DNA of 36,314 bases from Chryseobacterium gleum (GTDB lineage: Bacteria > Bacteroidota > Bacteroidia > Flavobacteriales_D > Sanyastnellaceae), in the NCBI GenBank assembly GCA_945874695.1, contig CAMCHP010000029.1:1-36314 (forward strand). The letters run 5' to 3'. Position numbers and translations under genes: made by a program. The notes beneath the pieces are model-generated. The model did no database searches. It was not told the DNA's origin and saw only the letters and a list, made by a program, of their open reading frames with translations. Position 1 is the first letter of the stretch, and every line of letters begins with the position of its first letter. Positions 24,059 through 31,386 of this stretch are shown one piece after another.

Positions 24059-25336
24059 ATGGCTGAAATAGTACGCATGCCCAAACTCAGCGACACCATG
24101 ACCGAAGGTGTGGTGGCTGAATGGCACAAAAAAGTTGGAGACGCGGTTGAATCAGGCGAGTTGCTCGCTGAAATCGAAACCGATAAAGCAACCATGGAGT
24201 TCGAGTCTTTTCAAGACGGTGTGCTCCTTTACATTGGGGTTGAGAAAGGCCAAACGGCTCAGGTTGACTCTATTTTATGTATTCTCGGAGAAAAGGGTGA
24301 AGACTTCTCAGCACTGCTCAAGGCAGGCGAAGCGAGCCCGCAACCGAAAGAAGAAAAAGCAACACCAGCTCCTGCACCAGCTCCTGCACCAGCTCCAGCC
24401 CAGGTAACAGTTGCAGCAGCTCCGCAGCCTGCAGCGCCGGCACCTGTGGCAGCAACGGTGCAACAAGTTAGCCATGCCGCTGCGAGCAATGGTCGCTTAA
24501 AAGCTTCGCCGTTGGCACGAAAACTTGCCGATGAAAAAGGCATAGACATCCAAGTGGTGAGTGGTTCAGGTGATGGTGGCCGTATCGTCAAGCGCGACGT
24601 AGAGAACTTCACGGGTGTGTCTGCAATGGTGGGTGCATCCGCCGGAGGCGCAAACGAAAAATATACCGAAGTGGCCGTTTCGCAAATGCGAAAAACCATT
24701 GCTCGCCGATTGGCTGAGAGCAAATTCTCAGCGCCACACTTTTACCTCACCGTATCAATTGACATGGGCGAGGCCATGAAAGCGCGCACAGCAATCAATG
24801 CCTACAGCGAAGAGAAGATTTCGTTCAACGACTTGGTGATCAAGGCGGCTGCACTTTCATTGAAAAAACACCCTGCAGTCAATGCCGCATGGTTGGGCGA
24901 TCGCATTCGCTACAATGAGCACGTGCACGTCGGTGTTGCTGTGGCTGTTGAAGATGGTTTGCTCGTTCCTGTTGTTCGTTTTGCTGATCAGCAGCGCTTG
25001 AGTACGATCAATGCGCAGGTGAAAGATTTCGCCAAGCGTGCACGCGAAAAGAAATTGCAACCGGCTGACTGGGAGGGGAATACGTTTACGATTTCAAACC
25101 TTGGCATGTTCGGTATTGAGGAGTTTACCGCAATCATTAACCCACCAGATGCTTGCATCATGGCCGTTGGCGCCATTCAAGAGGTGCCGGTGGTTAAAAA
25201 TGGGGCAGTGGTTCCAGGAAACGTAATGAAGGTAACCTTGAGCTGCGATCACCGCGTGGTCGATGGTGCTTCAGGTGCAGCCTTCTTACAGACCTTCAAA
25301 ACACTACTTGAGTCGCCGCTCGCAATGCTTGCTTAA
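24059..25336 (+). CDS. pdhC: Dihydrolipoamide acetyltransferase (E2 of pyruvate dehydrogenase)
   Basis: A 425-residue E2, the core of the complex, which transfers acetyl from lipoyl to CoA. One lipoyl domain (1-80) carries lipoylated Lys43 in EIETDKATMEF. An Ala/Pro linker follows (about 100-140). The peripheral-subunit-binding domain at about 150-182 (ASPLARKLADEKGIDI, GRIVKRDV) precedes the acyltransferase domain from about 200, with the catalytic DHRVVDG motif (His398, Asp402). With a single lipoyl domain it is shorter than E. coli AceF, which has three. It is co-transcribed with pdhA; no E3 gene follows. Confidence 0.95.
   Translation: MAEIVRMPKLSDTMTEGVVAEWHKKVGDAVESGELLAEIETDKATMEFESFQDGVLLYIGVEKGQTAQVDSILCILGEKGEDFSALLKAGEASPQPKEEKATPAPAPAPAPAPAQVTVAAAPQPAAPAPVAATVQQVSHAAASNGRLKASPLARKLADEKGIDIQVVSGSGDGGRIVKRDVENFTGVSAMVGASAGGANEKYTEVAVSQMRKTIARRLAESKFSAPHFYLTVSIDMGEAMKARTAINAYSEEKISFNDLVIKAAALSLKKHPAVNAAWLGDRIRYNEHVHVGVAVAVEDGLLVPVVRFADQQRLSTINAQVKDFAKRAREKKLQPADWEGNTFTISNLGMFGIEEFTAIINPPDACIMAVGAIQEVPVVKNGAVVPGNVMKVTLSCDHRVVDGASGAAFLQTFKTLLESPLAMLA
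24365..24400 (+). repeat. 12-bp tandem repeat coding for the E2 Ala-Pro linker
   Basis: CCAGCTCCTGCA occurs twice in a row (24365-24388), followed by a third copy with two changes (24389-24400). It codes for alternating Ala and Pro. The unit is a multiple of three, so slippage would change linker length without a frameshift. Confidence 0.8.
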
Positions 25337-25403
25337 AAAGCGTCGCTTCGGCGTGTAGGGCTCTGCATGTTTTGCATGATGCCCGCTTGTATGATTATTG
25401 ATT

Positions 25404-25417
25404 TCCCCTTCGGGGGA
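25404..25417 (+). other. Hairpin with TTCG loop before recG
   Basis: TCCCC and GGGGA form a 5-bp stem around TTCG. In RNA this is a C(UUCG)G tetraloop hairpin of high stability. It lies 16 bases before the preferred recG ATG and has no T-run, so it is not a normal terminator. It is flanked by ATTTC and GGATG-like bases as the dispersed hairpins are, but the loop differs. Confidence 0.4.
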
Positions 25418-25433
25418 TGTCCGCATCAAACAC

Positions 25434-27539
25434 ATGACCGAAAGCGTTCACCATAAGCCCATCGAGTTCCTTAAGGGGGTTGGCCCGTTAAGAGCAAGTG
25501 CATTGGCGAGTGAACTGGGCATACGCACCTGCGGTGATTTGCTGGCCCATTTTCCGTTTCGCTACGAAGACCGATCGCTAATTAGCACGGTTGATGCCAT
25601 TGCAGATGACCAAACTTACATCCAACTGCGAGGTAAAATCAGTCAGGTGTCAGAAGTAGGTTCAGGCCGTAATGGTCGCCTTACCGCTGTTTTTACCGAC
25701 GATTCGGGCTCCATTGAACTGGTGTGGTTCAAAGGCATCAAGTGGGTAAAACCGAAATTGGTTTACGGACGAGAGTTCTTGCTCTACGGCAAACCTTCGC
25801 GCTTTAAGTCGCGTTGGAACATCGCACATCCTGAAGTTGAATTGTACGATGAGTCGAAGTTAACGGCATCAGGCACCTTTAAAGGCGTATACTCTTCAAC
25901 CGAGAAGCTGAATGCAATGGGGCTTCACAGCACAGGTTTGGCCCGACTCATTGATGAGGTGCTTCCGCAGTTTAAGGGAGCTGTTGCCGAAACGCTGCCT
26001 CAAGCGTTGCGCCAGCGAATGGATTTGATTGACCGCGAAACAGCCATGCTGGCCATGCATCGTCCACCCGATCAAGTAACCCTTGATGCAGCACGCAAAC
26101 GGCTGCGCTTTGAAGAGCTCTTCTTTTTGCAATTGCTCATGGTTACGCGCAAACAAGAAGCTACCACCGAAATTGCCGGTGTACGGTTCGATAAGGTTGG
26201 CGACTTCTTCCACACTTTTTACAACCATCACTTAGGATTTGAGCTCACGCAGGCGCAGAAACGCGTGATTAAAGAAATTCGCGCCGATGTGAACACAGGC
26301 AGGCACATGAATCGCCTCATTCAAGGCGACGTTGGAAGTGGAAAGACAATTGTTGCGCTTTTGTGTGCGCTCATTGCCATCGATAGCGGCTACCAAGTTG
26401 CTTTGATGGCGCCCACCGAGATCTTGGCCAATCAGCATTACCAAACCTTCGCTGAATTGCTCTATACCATGTCGGTGCGGGTCGAGCTACTCACCGGATC
26501 AACAAAAACAGCGCGTCGACGTGAAATTCATGGCGCACTCGAGAATGGTGATGTCCATATTTTGATCGGTACACATGCCCTCATCGAGCCGGTTGTTCAA
26601 TTCAAGAACTTGGGTTTAGCCATCGTCGACGAGCAACACCGCTTCGGCGTGGCGCAGCGTGCGAAGCTTTGGGCTAAAAACACCATAGCGCCCCACGTGT
26701 TGGTCATGACGGCCACGCCCATACCGCGCACGCTTGCAATGACGCTATATGGTGATCTCGATGTATCGGTAATTGATGAATTACCACCCGGAAGAAAAGA
26801 AATTCAAACCGTTCACCGGGTTGACAGCGACCGCTTAACGGTGTTTCAGTTCATGCAGGAGCAGATCGAGCTGGGGCGGCAAATATATGTCGTATATCCA
26901 CTCATTGAAGAGAGTGAGAGCATGGACTACAAAGACCTAATGGATGGCTTTGAAAGCATAACACGCCGTTTTCCTCCACCCGATTTTCGCATCAGCATTG
27001 TGCATGGACGCATGAAGCCCGAAGATAAAGACTTCGAAATGCGCATGTTCGCTGAAGGCAAAACGCAAATACTCGTTGCAACCACAGTTATTGAGGTTGG
27101 AGTGAACGTTCCCAATGCCAGTGTTATGGTCATCGAAAGTGCAGAACGTTTCGGTTTGTCGCAGTTGCACCAGTTGCGAGGCCGCGTAGGACGCGGGGCT
27201 GCGCAGAGCTATTGCATTTTGATGACAGGGGAGAAGCTTAGCCAAGATGCCCGAACGCGCCTAAAGACCATGTGCCGTACCAACGATGGATTCGAAATCG
27301 CTGAAGTTGACCTCGAATTGCGTGGCCCGGGTGATATCATGGGTACCCGCCAAAGTGGCGATATTCAATTGCAGGTAGCAGATTTGGTGCGTGATCGCGA
27401 CCTCATGCAAGCAGCTCGCCACATCGCCATGGAGATTCTCGAGCAAGATCCGCGGATTGAGGCTGCGGAAAATCAACTCATCGCTGATGGCCTGGCAAAG
27501 CTCAAACGCCGCCGCGAAGATTGGAGCCAAATTTCGTAG
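25434..27539 (+). CDS. recG: ATP-dependent DNA helicase RecG
   Basis: A 701-residue helicase that reverses stalled replication forks and migrates branched DNA. An N-terminal wedge (OB-fold) domain starts with PIEFLKGVGPLRASAL and FRYEDRSLIS. Helicase domain 1 has Walker A GDVGSGKT at 298-305 and Walker B DEQH at 399-402, with VMTATPIPRTLAMTLYGDLD after it. Domain 2 contains VVATTVIEVGVNVPNAS-type residues and the motif VI region QLRGRVGRG. The frame is open from TTG 25398, but the ATG at 25434 gives the normal RecG start. It ends four bases from the convergent unknown gene. Confidence 0.96.
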   Translation: MTESVHHKPIEFLKGVGPLRASALASELGIRTCGDLLAHFPFRYEDRSLISTVDAIADDQTYIQLRGKISQVSEVGSGRNGRLTAVFTDDSGSIELVWFKGIKWVKPKLVYGREFLLYGKPSRFKSRWNIAHPEVELYDESKLTASGTFKGVYSSTEKLNAMGLHSTGLARLIDEVLPQFKGAVAETLPQALRQRMDLIDRETAMLAMHRPPDQVTLDAARKRLRFEELFFLQLLMVTRKQEATTEIAGVRFDKVGDFFHTFYNHHLGFELTQAQKRVIKEIRADVNTGRHMNRLIQGDVGSGKTIVALLCALIAIDSGYQVALMAPTEILANQHYQTFAELLYTMSVRVELLTGSTKTARRREIHGALENGDVHILIGTHALIEPVVQFKNLGLAIVDEQHRFGVAQRAKLWAKNTIAPHVLVMTATPIPRTLAMTLYGDLDVSVIDELPPGRKEIQTVHRVDSDRLTVFQFMQEQIELGRQIYVVYPLIEESESMDYKDLMDGFESITRRFPPPDFRISIVHGRMKPEDKDFEMRMFAEGKTQILVATTVIEVGVNVPNASVMVIESAERFGLSQLHQLRGRVGRGAAQSYCILMTGEKLSQDARTRLKTMCRTNDGFEIAEVDLELRGPGDIMGTRQSGDIQLQVADLVRDRDLMQAARHIAMEILEQDPRIEAAENQLIADGLAKLKRRREDWSQIS

Positions 27540-27543
27540 TGCT

Positions 27544-30084
27544 TCAAGGCAGGGTATAGCACATAACCATTCCCGAGCCGTCGGTGGTTACTACCTCAAG
27601 TTTGCCATCGTTGTTGAAATCACGAATTACACATGGACCTCCACCGAACAGCGGGAAACCATCTGCTGTGGCGCCGTCAGCTTCGATTAAATGCAACTCG
27701 CCCAAGGCGGGCAATACCACACCCACGCGGCTGCCGGTGTTGAATTGATAGAAGCGAATATCGGGATGCACAGGACTTCGGAAATCGCGATCAAAGAGCT
27801 TTTCGCCTTGTGCGTTGTAGGCTGAAAGTACGTTTCCATTCACCAAGATCAAATCTTGACTACGGTCACGCGTGAGATCGCATAATACGAGATTTTGGGC
27901 CTGACCAACCACACGCGTTTCAGGTACACCGCCATTGCCGAAACGAGCGTCAATCACTGCGCCCGAAGTGTCGCAAACCAATACACTCGAGTTGGAAATG
28001 TCGTTGGCGATGCGAAACGCAGGTGGCGAATACGGACTGGGCAACTGGAGTTTGGTCGCGTGCCGTATCTCCCCGTTGCGCTTCAAAAGTGCGACCTGGC
28101 CGTTCGCATATCCTGCGAAGAGGAAATCGGCATTCCCCGCTTTTAAGTGATGGAGATAAACAGCCATAGCGCCCGTATTCGTGTAATTCCAGCCCGAGGT
28201 GGCTGTTCCATCGGCTTTGTAGTTGTGAATTTTACCGTCAGCTGTGGCAAATATCAAGCGGTAGTTTTTGTTGTTGTCGTAATCGGCAACAAGCAAATGC
28301 GACGAGATGTGACTGCGCAAAGCACCGCGATTTGATACAGAAAGCGGGAAACCAGAAACTGCGCGACCAAGTAAGTCGACACAGTGAATGCCGGTAGCTG
28401 TGGCAAAAAGTACTTGAATTTTACCATTTTTCAAGGCGTCGATGCTCTCAAAGTTGCCTATAACTTCGTCACCTGCTGCGTAGGTCCACATCGTTTTTCC
28501 TCGGGCATCGAGAGCATGAACCACATGCAAAGTGTCTTGAATTACGAGGTAATACTCTCCGTTGGAATGATTTTTTACGGCTGAAATGCAATTTGCACGC
28601 AGCCCAGGAATTAGGCTTTCCCATTGAAATGCGGCGGCCGCTATGGCTGTTGCAGCAGGTGACAAATCAAACCGGGTAATGAGTTGCCCTTTATCGGCTT
28701 GAATCCCACTCCACAACAGGTGTGTTGATGAACGCTCAGCATCTGCCGGGTATGCAGGCAAGGTTAGCCCATCAAGGATGTTCGCGTAGTCATCTTGCCG
28801 ACGTTCATAGCGTATAAATGATTCGCCGCGAAAAAGTGCACGACTTACCAAATGGTCATCGCCAATCACTTGCCCGCTGCCCAAACGTGAAACCAGCTTC
28901 AACAGCGCAGGACGATCTTCTGCAAAAAGAACATAGCTGTCATTTGACCAAGCCATGGTGAATCCATCAAAAACTTTACCCAAGAGGTGACTCAAAAACT
29001 CGGGGTTGTCCCACGCGATCATTTGCCCATTTAAAAGCGGCTCAGCTGACACAGCTCCCGTAGCGATCAAACCGGCGGCGGCTGTTGTGCCATCGGCGCA
29101 TCCAATCAACAAATAGCGGTTGTCAAATGCGCTGTATTGAGCGAGGCCAAGATTCCACCATGAAGTGAGTGCAAGATCGGCATCTGTGGCGTACTGGGTT
29201 TCAAGATCGGCTAACCGTCCGTTCCAGGTTGCCCGTTCAGCGTCGTCTGCAAGGTTTCGCAAGCGTTCAGCAACAAAATCAGCCCCCACATCAAAACCAA
29301 GGCCTTCGAAGCTTTCAACCCCCTCCGGTATCAAGCGTTGCCATTTGGCAGGCAAGCCGTGAACCACAAAATTTGAAGCTTCGTTGATGTAAATTTCTTC
29401 GCCGTACAACTGCTGCGATCCAAAATAAAGATCACGTACGGTGAGGTGATTTCTGCCTATCGGCAGGATGCTCACCATTGATGCGCGTGGTGACGATGCG
29501 ACGGCATGCACCAAGTCGGCTTTGGAGGCCATTGCAAGGGCCTTGTGGTAAGGATGGTCGCCTGATGGTTCAACCGGCGGCAATGCATCATCGGTTGCGG
29601 TAATGTAGCAACGGTTGGCAATGATCCGAAGGTAAAGGGAGGCGTTATCCGTGTAAGCCACGGTGAGAATGCCACTTTTCAAGGGCTGGGCTTTTAAATG
29701 TTTCACGCACCAAGCTTCTTGTTCCTGCCTGGTCCATCCGGCCGGTAGGCCGAAAACCCCAACCAACTGCGCAGTTTGAGCCGATGTATAGAAGTAGAGC
29801 GATGCGTCGCTCAGCCACGTACACCCCTCTGTTTTGTCGTCTGGAAAGGTGAGGGCCTCGAGCCAGCTGAGGGCGAGGTGCATGCGGCGATGCGCGGGTT
29901 GGCTATTGAGTTTTGTATTGAGGTCGGCCGGCCGCTGAATCAAAATGAGCTCTTGCGCATCTGCAGGAATTACGCTCAAACACTCTGCCGGAGGAATGTC
30001 AGAACGGGTTGACCAGTGATAAAAGGCCAACGCACCTGCCGCAAAGGCAAGAGCAAGCAAAAAGGGGAGGTATTTGCGCAACAT
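27544..30084 (-). CDS. Membrane-anchored protein with propeller-like C-terminal half, unknown function
   Basis: 846 residues from ATG 30084 (a TTG three codons upstream is less likely). One N-terminal transmembrane helix (about 5-22) anchors a large periplasmic part. The N-terminal half, from CLSVIPADAQELILIQRP, vaguely resembles DUF3352 proteins; this is a weak assignment. The second half, from about 470, consists of repeated strands typical of beta-propellers (WTYAAGDEVIGNFESIDAL, VLFATATGIHCVDLLGR, LIFATADGKIHNYKADG). It ends with a calcium-binding FG-GAP-like motif, DFNNDGKLEVVTTDGSG. No catalytic residues or T9SS sorting domain are seen. It contains two hairpin motif copies in opposite orientation. 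An assembly or scaffold role is possible but unsupported. Confidence 0.75.
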   Translation of the reverse strand: MLRKYLPFLLALAFAAGALAFYHWSTRSDIPPAECLSVIPADAQELILIQRPADLNTKLNSQPAHRRMHLALSWLEALTFPDDKTEGCTWLSDASLYFYTSAQTAQLVGVFGLPAGWTRQEQEAWCVKHLKAQPLKSGILTVAYTDNASLYLRIIANRCYITATDDALPPVEPSGDHPYHKALAMASKADLVHAVASSPRASMVSILPIGRNHLTVRDLYFGSQQLYGEEIYINEASNFVVHGLPAKWQRLIPEGVESFEGLGFDVGADFVAERLRNLADDAERATWNGRLADLETQYATDADLALTSWWNLGLAQYSAFDNRYLLIGCADGTTAAAGLIATGAVSAEPLLNGQMIAWDNPEFLSHLLGKVFDGFTMAWSNDSYVLFAEDRPALLKLVSRLGSGQVIGDDHLVSRALFRGESFIRYERRQDDYANILDGLTLPAYPADAERSSTHLLWSGIQADKGQLITRFDLSPAATAIAAAAFQWESLIPGLRANCISAVKNHSNGEYYLVIQDTLHVVHALDARGKTMWTYAAGDEVIGNFESIDALKNGKIQVLFATATGIHCVDLLGRAVSGFPLSVSNRGALRSHISSHLLVADYDNNKNYRLIFATADGKIHNYKADGTATSGWNYTNTGAMAVYLHHLKAGNADFLFAGYANGQVALLKRNGEIRHATKLQLPSPYSPPAFRIANDISNSSVLVCDTSGAVIDARFGNGGVPETRVVGQAQNLVLCDLTRDRSQDLILVNGNVLSAYNAQGEKLFDRDFRSPVHPDIRFYQFNTGSRVGVVLPALGELHLIEADGATADGFPLFGGGPCVIRDFNNDGKLEVVTTDGSGMVMCYTLP
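29449..29471 (+). repeat. Dispersed hairpin motif, copy 6
   Basis: Plus strand: ATTTC, stem TGCC, loop TATC, stem GGCA, then GGATGC. It lies antisense in the membrane-anchored propeller-like gene. Both arms differ from the common GCCC/GGGC stem and the pairing is kept (T-A and G-C in place of G-C and C-G). Confidence 0.7.
29734..29756 (-). repeat. Dispersed hairpin motif, copy 7
   Basis: Minus strand: TTTTC, stem GGCC, loop TACC, stem GGCC, then GGATGG. It lies in the sense strand of the propeller-like gene (coding GLPAGW), about 260 bases from copy 6 and in the opposite orientation. Confidence 0.72.
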
Positions 30085-30142
30085 GGTGCGCAAGTTACAG
30101 CGCAGCCGAAGGGCATTCAGCTCACGTGGACGAAATCAAGTA

Positions 30143-30154
30143 ACAGTCGACTGT
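30143..30154. other. 12-bp perfect palindrome between two genes
   Basis: ACAGTCGACTGT lies between the acyl-CoA dehydrogenase stop and the following minus-strand gene start. No T-run follows on either strand. It could be a protein site or a chance palindrome. Confidence 0.25.
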
Positions 30155-30160
30155 GGATGA

Positions 30161-31303
30161 TCAGTCTTTGAGCATCGCACGTGAAATCACGATCTTCTGA
30201 ACCTCGCTGGTGCCTTCGTAAATCTGGGTGATTTTCGCGTCGCGCATCAATCGTTCAACGTGGTATTCTTTTACGAATCCGTAACCGCCATGAATTTGCA
30301 CCGCTTCAACCGTGTGTTTCATTGCGGTTTGCGAAGCGAACAACTTGGCCATGGCGCTCGCCGTGTCGTACTCTTTTTTATTGTCTTTCAACCACGCCGC
30401 TTTCAGGCAGAGCATACGCGATGCTTCAATGTCAGTGGCCATATCAGCCAATTTGAAAGCGATGGCTTGGTGCTTTGAAATTTCTTTACCAAACGCTTTG
30501 CGCTCTTTTGAATAGGCCAACGCCAATTCGTAAGCCCCTGAGGCAATGCCCAAAGCTTGTGCAGCAATGCCAATACGCCCACCCGTTAAAGTTTTCATTG
30601 CAAATTTGAAGCCAAATCCGTCTTCCCCAATGCGGTTCGCTTTTGGCACCTTCACATCTTGGAACATCAAGGTATGCGTATCTGACCCGCGGATGCCCAT
30701 CTTATTTTCTTTCGCGCCAACAATGAAGCCATCCATACCCCGCTCTACGATGAGGGCATTGATTCCGCGGTGGCCCTTATCGGCATCCGTTTGTGCAATC
30801 ACGAGGTAAATCGACGCAGAAGAGCCGTTTGTAATCCAGTTTTTTGTTCCGTTCAAGAGATAATGATCGCCCATGTCAATGGCGGTCGTACGCTGGCTGG
30901 TAGCGTCAGATCCCGCTTCGGGCTCACTCAAGCAAAAGGCGCCAATTTTTTCACCTTTGGCCAACGGAACGAGGTACTTTTGTTTTTGCTCTTCACTGCC
31001 AAACGTTTCAAGCCCCCAGCATACCAACGAGTTATTTACTGAAACACAAACGCTGGCTGAAGCATCAACTTTTGAGAGTTCTTCCATGGCCAACACGTAT
31101 GAAACCGTATCCATGCCAGAACCGCCGTATTTCGGGTCGACCATCATACCCAAGAAGCCCAACTCACCGAGTTGTTTCATTTCTTCAGCGGGGAACTTTT
31201 GCAGTTCATCGCGCTCAATTACGCCCGGTTTTAAAACATTCTGGGCAAAATCGCGCGCCGCGTCGCGAACGGCAATCTGTTCTTCGGTCAACTCAAAAAT
31301 CAT
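30161..31303 (-). CDS. Acyl-CoA dehydrogenase
   Basis: A 380-residue FAD enzyme that introduces the alpha-beta double bond in acyl-CoA (fatty acid or branched-chain amino acid breakdown). Seen: the N-terminal helical domain from MIFELTEEQ; FAD/substrate motifs FCLSEPEAGSDATS and NGTKNWITNG; the C-terminal signature GGYGFVKEYHVERLMRDAK; and the catalytic base Glu363 in IYEGTSEVQ, the position used by short/medium-chain type enzymes. The chain length of the substrate cannot be told. The frame runs upstream to 31381, but the family start is the ATG at 31303, below a complete promoter. It is divergent from anmK. Confidence 0.95.
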   Translation of the reverse strand: MIFELTEEQIAVRDAARDFAQNVLKPGVIERDELQKFPAEEMKQLGELGFLGMMVDPKYGGSGMDTVSYVLAMEELSKVDASASVCVSVNNSLVCWGLETFGSEEQKQKYLVPLAKGEKIGAFCLSEPEAGSDATSQRTTAIDMGDHYLLNGTKNWITNGSSASIYLVIAQTDADKGHRGINALIVERGMDGFIVGAKENKMGIRGSDTHTLMFQDVKVPKANRIGEDGFGFKFAMKTLTGGRIGIAAQALGIASGAYELALAYSKERKAFGKEISKHQAIAFKLADMATDIEASRMLCLKAAWLKDNKKEYDTASAMAKLFASQTAMKHTVEAVQIHGGYGFVKEYHVERLMRDAKITQIYEGTSEVQKIVISRAMLKD

Positions 31304-31350
31304 AGCTTCGTGTTTTTTCGAAATTTCCTTGCTTACCTTGCAAGGCCGCG

Positions 31351-31381
31351 CAAATTTAGTCCATTCAGTCGCAATTCCCAA
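31351..31381 (-). promoter_or_regulatory. Complete Bacteroidetes promoter before acyl-CoA dehydrogenase
   Basis: Minus strand: TTG at 31381-31379, 20 bases, then TAAATTTG at 31358-31351. Both elements and their spacing fit the consensus. The predicted RNA start is near 31344, giving a leader of about 40 bases. A 10-bp palindrome, CCTTGCAAGG (31336-31345), sits at the predicted start. Confidence 0.65.
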
Positions 31382-31386
31382 TTCCT

